From: Azospirillum lipoferum 4B
GTDB lineage: Bacteria; Pseudomonadota; Alphaproteobacteria; Azospirillales; Azospirillaceae
Reading direction: 5' to 3'
DNA: 64,000 nt
Assembly: GCF_000283655.1 (NCBI RefSeq)
Contig: NC_016622.1
Location: 2,182,501 to 2,246,500, forward strand
This document shows, in pieces, positions 37,469-46,643 of this stretch. A program made the translations under genes and the position numbers. The notes beneath the pieces are model-generated. The model was not told where the DNA came from. It worked only from the letters and a program-made list of their open reading frames with translations, and did no database searches. Position 1 is the stretch's first letter; each line of letters opens with the position of its first letter.

Positions 37469-38038
37469 ATGACCTGCATTGTGGGATTGGTGGACGGCGA
37501 CCGGGTGTGGATGGGCGGCGACAGCGCCGGGGTGAACGGCCTGGACATCACGGTGCGCGCCGATACCAAGGTGTTCCGCAACGGCGATTGCCTGATCGGC
37601 TTCACCAGTTCCTTCCGCATGGGCCAACTGCTGCATTACCGGCTGGAAGTGCCGTCGCGTGACGGCGATGTCGACCTGTTCCGCTACATGGTGGTGGACT
37701 TCGTCGATGCCGTCCGCAGCTGCCTGAAGGATGGCGGATACGCCCACCGTTCCAACGATGTCGAGACCGGCGGCACCTTCATGGTGGGGTTGGAAGGCCG
37801 GCTGTTCACCGTGCAGTCCGACTATCAGGTCGGCGAGGCGGTGCGCGGTTATCACGCCATCGGCTGCGGCTCCGACTATGCGTTGGGCTCGCTTGCCTCC
37901 ACCGCCGGGCAACCGCCGGAAGAACGCGTGTTGAAGGCCCTGGAATGCGCCGAGATGTTCAACGGCGGCGTCCGCGCGCCCTTCACCATCCAGTCCAGCC
38001 TGCGCCGTCCGCAGCTGGCCCTCACCGAGGCTGCGTAG
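37469..38038 (+). CDS. Proteasome beta-like Ntn hydrolase
   Basis: A 189-residue protein that begins Met-Thr (MTCIVGLVDGDRVWMGGDSA). If Met is removed, Thr1, Asp17 (GGDSAG) and Lys33 (RADTKVF) fall exactly at the catalytic positions of proteasome beta subunits and HslV. It is neither HslV (no ATPase hslU nearby) nor clearly Anbu. Related stand-alone proteins occur in actinobacteria and phages. The likely role is a self-compartmentalising peptidase or amidase in the cytoplasm, substrate unknown. The gene is alone, with an AT-rich leader upstream (37380-37430). Confidence 0.8.
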   Translation: MTCIVGLVDGDRVWMGGDSAGVNGLDITVRADTKVFRNGDCLIGFTSSFRMGQLLHYRLEVPSRDGDVDLFRYMVVDFVDAVRSCLKDGGYAHRSNDVETGGTFMVGLEGRLFTVQSDYQVGEAVRGYHAIGCGSDYALGSLASTAGQPPEERVLKALECAEMFNGGVRAPFTIQSSLRRPQLALTEAA

Positions 38039-38165
38039 CCTTCGACCAAAGTCGAAAGCAATGGCCAAGGCTGGGCTCTGGTCATCCAAAGCATCGTGGC
38101 GTATGAACCGACGTCCTGCTGCAGTGCGGGACAGGGAATAACCACAAAAACTTTGGGTGATAGAG

Positions 38166-38390
38166 ATGACGGACCAAGCGGTTACCGCCGATGCTTACTT
38201 CGGTGAAGACGAGAACCCGGCCGGGTTGCTGACCAACTGGGGCAACTCTCCCTATCTCGTCTTCCCGGCCATGCTGCTGATTTTCATCATGCCGCTGGCG
38301 ATCGTCTTCCATCCGACCTGGATCGTGCTGCCGGCCGTGCTGTGGAGCTTCGGCATGATCGCCACGATCATCAAGCTGACCCGCGGCTGA
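38166..38390 (+). CDS. Small membrane protein of unknown function
   Basis: A 74-residue protein with an acidic N-terminus (TADAYFGEDENPAGL) and two closely spaced helices, SPYLVFPAMLLIFIMPLAIV and WIVLPAVLWSFGMIATIIKL. No domain is recognised. I use ATG 38166; a GTG at 38157 would add three residues. Orientation and composition fit a genuine gene. Confidence 0.65.
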   Translation: MTDQAVTADAYFGEDENPAGLLTNWGNSPYLVFPAMLLIFIMPLAIVFHPTWIVLPAVLWSFGMIATIIKLTRG

Positions 38391-38467
38391 CGCCCGGACC
38401 GGCAAAAGCAAAGGGCAATGGGGGACCGTTCGCTCCCCCTGCCCACCCGCATCCGCAATAATCGCAC

Positions 38468-40123
38468 TCAAGCCAGATCGACGACATCGCCGCCGACCGG
38501 AAGGCGCCGCAGCCGTGCGACGGTCCGGCGCGAAACGCGCGGTCCCGGCGGCGCCCGGCGGCGGTCCGCTTCCGCCCGAACCACCATCCGCCAAACCGCC
38601 TCCACCGTTTCGGCCCCATGTCCGCGCCCGGCGAGATCGACCGGCGAAAGCCCGCCGTCGAGCAGGCCCGCCAGCAGATCGTCCAGCACCTCCACCGGCG
38701 GCAGTCCGGCCGGCGTCGCGGCCTTCAGCCGGCGCGCCAGCACCCGTTCCGGAACCACCCGCCCGGCCGGCCCGCGCGATCCCGCCGGCTGGTTGGCGTT
38801 GCGCCAGCGCGCCAGTTCCAGCACCGCAGTCTTCGGTATGTCGGCCAGCACGGCATAACCGCAGCCCGACTCCTCCGGCACGAGGCCGAGCAGTCGGTCG
38901 GTGCGGTCGGCGGTCGACAGAAGCAGCGCTCCCATCCGCTCCGCCAATGCCGCCAGGGTCGCGGCGCGCAGGCGGGCGTGCAGCCGGTCCGCCGCCCCGG
39001 CCGAGTCGCGCCCGGCAAAGACAGGGGCCAACAGCGAGTCGGCAGCCTTCAGCACCGGGGCGAGCGCGACATTGTCCAGGCGGCACCCCAGCAACTCCAC
39101 GATCTCGGCCGCGTCGTCCAGGCTGTCCGCCAGCGCATCGACCTCGCTGCCCGGCAGCGGGGCGCGGACCGCCAGCACCCGCTCCGGCCCAAGCGCGTCG
39201 ACGGCGATGGCCGCGGTCAGCGCCGAGTCCAACCCGCCGGTCAGGCCGACGACCACGCCCGGGGCGCCGCCCTTCGCCACCGCGTCGCGCAGGCCCAGCA
39301 CCAGCGCGCTGTAAAGCGCCTCCACCCCCTCGACCGGCGCAATCATTTCGGCTTCGGAACTGTCCCAGGAATCATCGTCGCCACGCTCCCAGCGGGAGAG
39401 CAGCAGATGCTCGGCGAACAGCGGGGCTTGGGCGACCAGCCGGCCGCCGGGCGCGAGGGCGAAGCTGCCGCCGTCGAACACCCGCTCATCGTCGCCGCCG
39501 ACCGCGTTCACCGCGACCAGGGGCAGGCCGCACTCCACCACCCGCGCAACGGCGGCCTGCACCCGCTCGTCGGCACGGCCAGGGGCGAAGGGGCTGGCCA
39601 GCAGCGCGACCAGCAATTCGGCGCCGCTTTCGGCCAGCGTTTCCGCCACGTCGGCGCCCGCCAGATCGCCGCCGACCAGCAGGCCGACGCGCACACCGCG
39701 GACATTCACCGGCCCCGGCATCGGACCGGGATCGAAACGATCATCCTCGGGCGCGCCGATTTCGCCACCATCCGTTTCGGCCTGGAAACGAACTGCGGCG
39801 ATCTTGCCCGCATCCAGCAGCAGGGCCGCATAGTGCCGCTTGGCGTCATCACGCCAGGGGGCACCGACCAGCAAGGCCGGCCCTCCATCGGCGGTATCCG
39901 CCGCCAGTGCCCGGGCCATCGCCTCCACGGAGTCGAGGAAGGCGGGCTGAGCGATCAAATCCAGCAGAGGAAGGCCGGACAGCGCGCCGGCCGGACAAAC
40001 GACGAGGTCGGCGCCGCGCGCCGCGGCCTCCGCCCGGGCGGCGCGGATGAGATCGGCGTTGGCGGCGAGGCTGCCGGCGGCCGGATCGATCTGGGCGAGC
40101 GCGATGGAAAGTCGGTCGGTCAT
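38468..40123 (-). CDS. Degenerate glutamine-dependent NAD synthetase paralogue
   Basis: A 551-residue protein laid out like NadE: an N-terminal nitrilase-type glutaminase domain (about 1-270) and a C-terminal synthetase domain. The glutaminase triad is lost. The usual FPE motif reads CPAGALSG, the Lys loop reads RFQAETDGGEIG, and the ICEDLW motif reads LVGGDLAG, without Cys. In the synthetase half the P-loop survives as TGGLDSAL, but the normal GNKSE reads ADRTD and the YGD loop is altered (VPEESGCGYAVLADIPKT). It may bind nucleotide without full NAD synthesis, or be a regulatory pseudoenzyme. ATG 40123 gives the standard N-terminus (LSIALAQIDP). Confidence 0.85.
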   Translation of the reverse strand: MTDRLSIALAQIDPAAGSLAANADLIRAARAEAAARGADLVVCPAGALSGLPLLDLIAQPAFLDSVEAMARALAADTADGGPALLVGAPWRDDAKRHYAALLLDAGKIAAVRFQAETDGGEIGAPEDDRFDPGPMPGPVNVRGVRVGLLVGGDLAGADVAETLAESGAELLVALLASPFAPGRADERVQAAVARVVECGLPLVAVNAVGGDDERVFDGGSFALAPGGRLVAQAPLFAEHLLLSRWERGDDDSWDSSEAEMIAPVEGVEALYSALVLGLRDAVAKGGAPGVVVGLTGGLDSALTAAIAVDALGPERVLAVRAPLPGSEVDALADSLDDAAEIVELLGCRLDNVALAPVLKAADSLLAPVFAGRDSAGAADRLHARLRAATLAALAERMGALLLSTADRTDRLLGLVPEESGCGYAVLADIPKTAVLELARWRNANQPAGSRGPAGRVVPERVLARRLKAATPAGLPPVEVLDDLLAGLLDGGLSPVDLAGRGHGAETVEAVWRMVVRAEADRRRAPPGPRVSRRTVARLRRLPVGGDVVDLA

Positions 40124-40337
40124 GATGGCAGGTTCCCTTCCTGCGGGTCCTTTTGCCATCAGCGTAGCAGTGCGCCCGGCCGAGCGAAAGCCGCGGCTCG
40201 TCGCAGGTCGTCACGCAAACGAAACAAGTGGCCGAACAAATGGCGTAAAGCTTAGAGACAGAAGCAACAAAGTCTTCGATGCTTAGTAAGGTAAGGAAGT
40301 TATCACGATCTTTTGGAGAAATGTCCGAAATTAATAA

Positions 40338-41393
40338 ATGGTAAAGGTTGCCGGCGTCATGCTTCCACTTGCACAAAAACTACGCGATGCGGGGGCATCC
40401 ATGTATTACGCGGAGCTCAGCGGCCCGAACGGCAAACCGTCGGTGCTGTCCACGGCTGTGCAGAACGGCTCGTCAAAGACGGCCGGCACGGCGAAGGACG
40501 CGCTGGCCAAGTCGGACGCGAAATCGGTCGACGGCGACAAGGCGGAGAAGAAGAGCCAGTCGCCGGCCTACACCATCAGCCAGTCGATGGAATCGCTGCT
40601 GGACAGCATGACCGGCAAGAGCGGTGCCCAGGCGGCGGGCGGGGGTGGCGCCCTCGCGGCCGGCAACAGCAGCGTCGACCGCGCCAAGCAGGCGCAGTCG
40701 CTGATGCAGTCGGCGCTGGACCACGGCAAGGATCTGGCTGGCGCGTTCGGCAAGGGCATCGACGCGCTGAAGCAGGGGCTCGGCGACACGCTGAGCATGC
40801 TGGGCGTTCCGCAGAACCGCATCGACGACGCGGTCAGCGGCTTCGGCGACAAGCTGAAATCCAAGCTGGACGGCATGGACTTCAGCCAGATGTCGGTGGA
40901 TATGCAGGCCACCCAGTCGCAGTGGTCGATCGAATCCCACGGGATCGAACTGGAAATCCAGGACGGCGACCGCAGCGTCCGCATCTCCTTCGCCAAATCG
41001 ACTCTGGATTTCCGCCGCGACGACCAGCGGCTCCAGGCCTCCCTGGGCAAGGGCGGCGACATGGAGCTGAGCGCAATGGGCATGACCACCACGGCCACCG
41101 GCAAGTCCACCGGCATGATCGTCCGTTCCGAAGGTTTCAGCGACGACGAGATCAAGGACATCCTCGGCAAGCTGAACGACATGGCTTCCAAGGCCGGCGG
41201 CGACGGGATGAAGGGGCTGGCGGTGCTGAAGCCGACCACCTCCAAGAACGGCGTCACCCACCTGACGCTCGACCTGTCCGCCCCGGTGGACGGGCTGTCC
41301 GGCGGCAAGGACGGTGCAGCGGTGAAGGAGGCGGAGGCGGCCTCGTCGTCGGGCTCGGCCGCGAAGCCGCAGAGCGTCAACCTGACTGCCTGA
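40338..41393 (+). CDS. Hypothetical protein, low-complexity N-terminus
   Basis: A 351-residue protein not recognised. Residues 1-115 are Ser/Ala/Lys/Gly-rich and probably disordered. Then comes a helical stretch (AGAFGKGIDALKQGLGDTLS), a beta-rich middle (SHGIELEIQDGDRSVRISFA) and an Ala/Ser-rich end. There is no signal peptide or membrane helix. ATG 40338 is used; ATG 40359, 21 bp on, has AAAGG upstream and is also possible. The gene is alone with an AT-rich upstream region. Confidence 0.7.
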   Translation: MVKVAGVMLPLAQKLRDAGASMYYAELSGPNGKPSVLSTAVQNGSSKTAGTAKDALAKSDAKSVDGDKAEKKSQSPAYTISQSMESLLDSMTGKSGAQAAGGGGALAAGNSSVDRAKQAQSLMQSALDHGKDLAGAFGKGIDALKQGLGDTLSMLGVPQNRIDDAVSGFGDKLKSKLDGMDFSQMSVDMQATQSQWSIESHGIELEIQDGDRSVRISFAKSTLDFRRDDQRLQASLGKGGDMELSAMGMTTTATGKSTGMIVRSEGFSDDEIKDILGKLNDMASKAGGDGMKGLAVLKPTTSKNGVTHLTLDLSAPVDGLSGGKDGAAVKEAEAASSSGSAAKPQSVNLTA

Positions 41394-41547
41394 GGCTCCT
41401 TTCTTAACAGCCAACTTGTCACAGCGCCGGCCCGGAACCGACCGGACCGGCGCTTGCCCATGCCGGGTGGCTTCATTACAAGCGGACTGACGCCGGCCGG
41501 AGAGCCGTGCCTCACCCGTTCCCGGAACCATCGCCCGGACAGAAGCC

Positions 41548-41958
41548 ATGACCGACCGCGACACGCTGCTGGCCCTGAACCAGGCCTTCTACCGCGCCTT
41601 CACCAACCGCGATGCCGCCGCGATGGAAGCGCTGTGGGCGGAGACGCTGCCCGTGTCCTGCATACATCCCGGCTGGACCGCCCTGTTCGGCCGCGATGCC
41701 GTCTTGACCAGCTGGCGCGACGTTCTGCGCGCTCCCAGCGGCGTCACCGTCGAGGCCCGGAACGAGCGCGTCACCCTGCACGGCGACACCGCCCTGGTGG
41801 TCTGCGAGGAGATGCTGGGCGGAGCCGTTCTGGCCGCCACCAACCTGTTCGCGCGGGAAAACGGCAGCTGGCGCCTTGCCCACCATCAGGCCGGTCCGAT
41901 CGCCCACGCCCGCGCCGATGTGGAGGTCCCCGCCAAGGCACCCCGCCGCCTGCATTGA
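41548..41958 (+). CDS. SnoaL/NTF2-like protein
   Basis: A 136-residue NTF2-fold protein. It has a helical start (LLALNQAFYRAFTNRDAAAM), WAETLPVSCIHPGWTALFGR, and a strand-rich second half ending NGSWRLAHHQAGPI. Members are small binding proteins or isomerases; no substrate is deducible. It converges with the serine hydrolase gene, 12 bp apart. Confidence 0.85.
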   Translation: MTDRDTLLALNQAFYRAFTNRDAAAMEALWAETLPVSCIHPGWTALFGRDAVLTSWRDVLRAPSGVTVEARNERVTLHGDTALVVCEEMLGGAVLAATNLFARENGSWRLAHHQAGPIAHARADVEVPAKAPRRLH

Positions 41959-41970
41959 GGGCGACCCCAC

Positions 41971-43203
41971 TTACGGCAAGCTCGCCACCTCCGGCCGAGT
42001 CTCCAGGTGGCGGACGAGGTCGATCACGACCCGGTCGGCGGTGACCTGATCGGGATCGCTGTTGGTCAGCGCCACCACCCCCCAGCGATGCGCCTTGGAA
42101 AAGGCGATATAGGCGTTGAAGCCGCCGGTGGAGCCGGAATGCCAATGGATCGGCGTTCCATCCCCTGCCCAGGCGACGAACCAGCCGAGCGCCATCGCCC
42201 CTGCCCCAAGGCTTCCCGCATCGGTGAGCGTCCGGCCGTCGACCTGGACCGTCTGCGCCAGCGCCAGGGTCCCCGATGCCGCGGACGTGCAGCCTTGCCC
42301 GGCGGGCCCCGCGGCGCGGCTGGGACAGTCGCCCAGATTGGCGGACAGCCAGCGCAGCATATCGTCGGCGGAGGAATAGAGGCCGAAGGCCGGTAGCATC
42401 GCCGGCGCCTCCCAATCCGGCACGATCCGGCCGCGGGCATGGCCGGCCGCCTTGCGCGCCCGCTGCTCCGCCGTCGGCTGCAGGGTGGTGTCGCGCAGGC
42501 CGAAGCGGTCGGTCACCACCCGCTTCAGCAGGGCGTCAAAGGATTGTCCGGCCGCGGCGGACAACGCCTCGCCCAGCACCGCCATCCCGGCGTTGGAATA
42601 GCTGAAACGCACGCCCGGCGGCACCGGCGGCCGATAGCCCGACAGCCACAGCCCAAGTTCTGCGCGCGACAGCCGCTTGTAGGGGTTGCGCGGGTCTTCC
42701 AGCCGGTTCCAGGAAAAGCGCGGAGTCTCGGGCACGCTGGGCAGACCGGCGGTGTGGGTGGCAAGATCGCGCAGGCGGACGCTCAGGCCGTCATGGTCCG
42801 GCGGATGGGCGACCTGCACCGGGCCGACGCGCCGCAGATGGCGCTCCAGCGGATCGTCCGGGGACAGGCGGCCCTCCCGCACCAGTTCAGCCATGATGGT
42901 GCCGGTGAAGGGCTTGGTGAGGGAGGCGATCTGGAACAGCGTGCGCCCGTCCGCCGGACCGCCGTCCGCACGCCCGGCGTCGCCCCGCCCCACCACCAGC
43001 GACCGGCCGTCGCGGATCACGCCGACGACCAGACTGCCCGCCCCGGCCGGCGGCCGGCGCTCCTCCACCGCACGGGTCACCAGTTCGGCCAGCGGGTCGC
43101 CGGCCCGATCCTCGGACTGATCGAGACCGATGGCCCCGGTCGGGCCGAAGGGAACGCTCCACAGCAGCAGACTTAAAACGCACAGCAGCAGCCTGCGCCG
43201 CAT
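41971..43203 (-). CDS. Secreted beta-lactamase-related serine hydrolase
   Basis: A 410-residue class C beta-lactamase-like hydrolase with a signal peptide (MRRRLLLCVLSLLLWSVPFG). It has the SxxK motif SLTK (in FQIASLTKPFTG), the YxN motif YSN (in RFSYSNAGMAVLGEAL) and an HSG motif (HWHSGSTGGFN). Such proteins include AmpC and penicillin-binding esterases or peptidases; true AmpC has KTG rather than HSG, so esterase or D-peptidase activity is more likely. It acts in the periplasm. Confidence 0.9.
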   Translation of the reverse strand: MRRRLLLCVLSLLLWSVPFGPTGAIGLDQSEDRAGDPLAELVTRAVEERRPPAGAGSLVVGVIRDGRSLVVGRGDAGRADGGPADGRTLFQIASLTKPFTGTIMAELVREGRLSPDDPLERHLRRVGPVQVAHPPDHDGLSVRLRDLATHTAGLPSVPETPRFSWNRLEDPRNPYKRLSRAELGLWLSGYRPPVPPGVRFSYSNAGMAVLGEALSAAAGQSFDALLKRVVTDRFGLRDTTLQPTAEQRARKAAGHARGRIVPDWEAPAMLPAFGLYSSADDMLRWLSANLGDCPSRAAGPAGQGCTSAASGTLALAQTVQVDGRTLTDAGSLGAGAMALGWFVAWAGDGTPIHWHSGSTGGFNAYIAFSKAHRWGVVALTNSDPDQVTADRVVIDLVRHLETRPEVASLP

Positions 43204-43366
43204 CCCCGCCTCCGCCCGGCCTCAAAATCGCAGGTTCGGAGAGTGGGGAGAGCTCCGGCGGGCGGACAGAGCCGCGAAGGGCGATCCGGCTAAAGACGGC
43301 GGCGGAGCGGTCGGGGGTACTCCCCAACCACCCGCGCCGCCTCAACCGGTCACTTCAGCCGGGGGG

Positions 43367-45130
43367 TTATTCGGTAGGAACGTCGGCCTTGGGCGGACGG
43401 CGGTCCTTGACGATGGACAGCGGTACGTCGTCGGCCGCTATCTCCAGGATCGGATGGCCGTCCAGCAGCGACGGGCAGCGCTTCACCTGGGTGAAGGCCA
43501 GGAAGAAGTCGGCCTTGCGCCAGTCCGGCTCGATCCCGTTGACCAGACGCAGCCAGGGCGGCAGTTCGAACCGGACCGCCAGCGTGTTGCCGCAGACGGT
43601 CAGGGTGTACTGCCGCGGCGGCGGGCGGCCGTCATTCTCGCGCTCGACATACTCGATCAGCTCCTGCAACGCCTCGTGCAGGGAATTGCCCCAGTAATCC
43701 AGCTCGAACTTGCCATCGGCGCCCCGTACGCCGCCGACGAACTGGTTGTAGTACACGTACTGGTTCGGATGCATGGCGCCCAGCTGCCACGCGTACACCA
43801 CAGCGACCACGGTCATCGCGGCGGCGAAGCCCTGCCCCAGCGCCCGTCCGCCGCGCTGGCACAGCGTCCACAGACGGTCGGTGGCGATAGCGGCCATCAC
43901 CACGAAGGGCGGCACCAGGAACAGGAAATGGCGGATGCCGTTGTAGACCGACGGCCGCATCAGGATGAACAGCAGGATCGGCAGGAATCCCGCTAGCGCC
44001 AACGGGGTGTAGCGCACCAGCGTGAAGGCGCCGGTCCGCCGCCAGCCGCCGCGGGCCAGCCAGACCGCGGCCAGCACCACCGCCGCGGCGACGCCGATCA
44101 CCACCGCTTCCGGCAGCTTCACCGCCAGATAGACCGGCAGATACAGGGCGGGCGGGTCGTTGGAATGGACCAGTTCGCCCATGAACAGGGTCTGGATGTC
44201 GATGGGGAAATGCGAGACGACGCGCAGCGCCTCCAGCGGATTGCGCAGCGGCCTCTGCACCACCCAGGGCCAGAACACGGCCATGATCGCATAGGCGACG
44301 GGAATCGCCGGCCACAAGGACAGGAAGGCGCGGCGCGCATCGACGAGCGCCCAGCGATGCCCCTCCTGCTGCGTCACCAGCGCGAAATGCAGCGCCATGG
44401 CGACCGCCAGATAGAAACCGGCCAGCACCCCGCCGACGCGGATCGCCAGTGTCAGGCCCAGCACCAGCCCAAATTTCAGCACCGCGCTGCGGCTGGGCCG
44501 CGGCAGCTGCTTCAGGATGCGGGTGGCGAAATAGAGCGTCCACACCATGCCGGCCGCGAAGGGCACGTCCTTGGTGTTGTTGAACATGGCTCCGTAATAG
44601 ACGCCGCTCAGCGACAGCAGCGCCGCGGCGATGAAGCCGGCGCGCGGGCCGGCCAGCAGCCGGGTGTAGCGCCATGTCCCGGCAATGCCCAGCACACCGA
44701 CCAGCGCGCAGAGCAGATGCCGCGTCTCGTACTCCTCGAAGGGGGAGAACGGCACGATGACGGCGGTGACGAGGTCGAACAGTCCGCCGTAATAGGCCAG
44801 ATCCTTGAAATGGAAGGCGGACCGGTCCTGGAAGAAGCTGGTGTAATAGGACAGCAGCTTCTTGCCGTAGATGTGCTGCACCTCCTCGTCCGTGCTGATG
44901 CCGTAGCTGAGGAAGGTCAGGGCGGCGAGAATCAGCAGCCCCAGCAGCAGCGCACGCGACAGCCCGTCCCACAGCGCCGCCTCGCCGCGCGGCAGCGTAA
45001 GACCGGAGGCAGTGGCAGGCTTGCCGGTATCGGAGGATGGCGCGGCGGTTGCGGACGGGCGGCGGCGGGCGGCAGGCGCCCCGTCACCGGCGTCTTCGTC
45101 GCCGGTGCCCAGGCGGGTCTCGATGCTCAT
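43367..45130 (-). CDS. Membrane glycosyltransferase (GT39/ArnT-like)
   Basis: A 587-residue polytopic protein. A polar N-terminal 55 residues precede about 10-11 membrane helices. The first periplasmic loop has SYGISTDEEVQHIYGKKL with adjacent acidic residues, as in lipid-phosphate-sugar dependent transferases. The C-terminal about 110 residues are soluble. The start overlaps the stop of the GT2 gene by 4 bp. GT2 makes the polyprenyl-phosphate sugar and this enzyme would then transfer it outside; the acceptor is unknown. Confidence 0.85.
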   Translation of the reverse strand: MSIETRLGTGDEDAGDGAPAARRRPSATAAPSSDTGKPATASGLTLPRGEAALWDGLSRALLLGLLILAALTFLSYGISTDEEVQHIYGKKLLSYYTSFFQDRSAFHFKDLAYYGGLFDLVTAVIVPFSPFEEYETRHLLCALVGVLGIAGTWRYTRLLAGPRAGFIAAALLSLSGVYYGAMFNNTKDVPFAAGMVWTLYFATRILKQLPRPSRSAVLKFGLVLGLTLAIRVGGVLAGFYLAVAMALHFALVTQQEGHRWALVDARRAFLSLWPAIPVAYAIMAVFWPWVVQRPLRNPLEALRVVSHFPIDIQTLFMGELVHSNDPPALYLPVYLAVKLPEAVVIGVAAAVVLAAVWLARGGWRRTGAFTLVRYTPLALAGFLPILLFILMRPSVYNGIRHFLFLVPPFVVMAAIATDRLWTLCQRGGRALGQGFAAAMTVVAVVYAWQLGAMHPNQYVYYNQFVGGVRGADGKFELDYWGNSLHEALQELIEYVERENDGRPPPRQYTLTVCGNTLAVRFELPPWLRLVNGIEPDWRKADFFLAFTQVKRCPSLLDGHPILEIAADDVPLSIVKDRRPPKADVPTE

Positions 45131-46221
45131 CGCTGCGGCTCCTGCCCCGCCGGATCGCCGACCGGTTCGAACTCGCGCCCGTGCTCATCGTCCGCCGTGC
45201 CGAAGCCGTGGGCGGAGCGCACGATGAACAGCGGCCTGCCCTTCACCTCGGCGAAGACGCGGCCCAGATAATCGCCGATGATGCCCAGCGTGATCAGCTG
45301 GATGCCGCCCAGGAACAGCACCGCGACCAGCAGCGATTCGTAGCCGGGCACGTCGATGCCGTGGAAGAGCGTGCGGACCAGCCGGATCAGGATATAGACG
45401 AAGGCGACGCCCGACACGGCCACGCCCACCAGACTCCACACCCGCAAGGGGAAGGTGGAGAAGGCGGTCAGTCCGTCGAAGGACAGGCGCAGAAGCTTGA
45501 CGAAGCCCCACTTGGTGTCACCGCCGGCGCGTTCCCCCTGCTCATAGGGGATGGCGGCCTGACGGAAGCCGACCCAGGCAAAGATGCCCTTCATGAAGCG
45601 CGTGCGCTCCGGCATCCGGTTGATTACCTCGACCACGCGGCGGTCCATCAGGCGGAAATCGCCGACCTCGCGCGGCAGCTTGACCTCCGACAGATGGTCG
45701 AAGACCCAGTAGAACAGCTTGGCGAACAGCCGGTGCTTCAGGCTCTGCCCGACGCGGGCGTGCCGCACGGCGACGACCACGTCGAACCCCTCACGCCACT
45801 TGGCGATGAAGTCCGGCAGCAGTTCCGGCGGATGCTGCAGGTCGGCGTCCATCGGCACCACGGCGTCGCCCGTGGTGTGGCTGAGCCCGGCGGACAGCGC
45901 CAACTCCTTGCCGAAGTTGCGCGACAGGTCGACCACCTTCACCCGTGGGTCGCGGTCATGGACGTCCAGCAGCCGGTCGACGGTGTTGTCGCGGCTGCCG
46001 TCGTTGACGCAGACCACCTCCCAATCCATGTCCAGCCCCTCCAGCACCGGAGTGAGCCGGGCGAATAGGGCGTCGATGTTGGGACCTTCGTTATAGAAGG
46101 GGATGACGACCGACAGGCGTCCGCGCCGCGGGCGGCCTAAACGATCGGTGCCGAGCCGGCATGCGGACGTGGTGCGAGCATCCGAAGAGGCCGCGGAAAT
46201 GGGCGCGTCGGGAATGGACAT
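45127..46221 (-). CDS. Polyprenyl-phosphate glycosyltransferase (GT2, GtrB/DPM-like)
   Basis: A 364-residue family 2 transferase. It shows LSVVIPFYNEGPNIDALFAR, VCVNDGSRDNTVD, the DxD-type DADLQHPPE, and GDFRLMDRRVV. Two C-terminal membrane helices (VGVAVSGVAFVYILIRLV and LLVAVLFLGGIQLITLGIIG) follow. This matches enzymes that load a sugar on undecaprenyl or dolichyl phosphate (GtrB, ArnC). I chose ATG 46221; a longer frame to 46359 lacks family features. It is paired with the GT39-like gene. Confidence 0.92.
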   Translation of the reverse strand: MSIPDAPISAASSDARTTSACRLGTDRLGRPRRGRLSVVIPFYNEGPNIDALFARLTPVLEGLDMDWEVVCVNDGSRDNTVDRLLDVHDRDPRVKVVDLSRNFGKELALSAGLSHTTGDAVVPMDADLQHPPELLPDFIAKWREGFDVVVAVRHARVGQSLKHRLFAKLFYWVFDHLSEVKLPREVGDFRLMDRRVVEVINRMPERTRFMKGIFAWVGFRQAAIPYEQGERAGGDTKWGFVKLLRLSFDGLTAFSTFPLRVWSLVGVAVSGVAFVYILIRLVRTLFHGIDVPGYESLLVAVLFLGGIQLITLGIIGDYLGRVFAEVKGRPLFIVRSAHGFGTADDEHGREFEPVGDPAGQEPQR

Positions 46222-46643
46222 GGCCAGCCGTCGGGTCAAAGCGTCATAGACCGGGAGGATGAGGGATCGGCGACGACCCCGGACGGCCGCTGCGCCCTTT
46301 GGCATATACCACGATAGCAGTGGATGTTCAAAATGCCTCTCCTGTGACCGCCACGGCACAAAAAATGGCCTTTCCGCCCGTGATGGCGCCGACGGGACGG
46401 CAGCCCGCGGCCCCTACGCAACGGGCAAACGTGCAAGGCATGCGTTTATTCCAAGCCCGTCGTCCGTTGCGTTCCCCAGCGCCAGCCAAGCGTCACCCAG
46501 GACCTTCCAGGCCGCGATATCCGTCAACCCGGCCATACCGGGGCATGTGGCACGTTTCCTGAAACCGGTCGTGGGGGCTGACCTTTCCGGTCCCCCCTGA
46601 CCAAGCGCTGAGCAGCGACACTGTGCCGACGGAGGCCTCGACC
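46222..46643. other. Intergenic region between GT2 and chemoreceptor genes
   Basis: 422 bp between divergent genes. A TTG-initiated frame at 46299-46562 lacks a ribosome-binding site and family features, so I do not call it. GGAGG at 46631-46635 is the ribosome-binding site for the chemoreceptor. I see nothing else definite. Confidence 0.5.

Noticed and set aside
46299-46562. Plus-strand frame of 87 residues before the chemoreceptor
   Set aside because: TTG start without ribosome-binding site and no recognisable features; probably chance.
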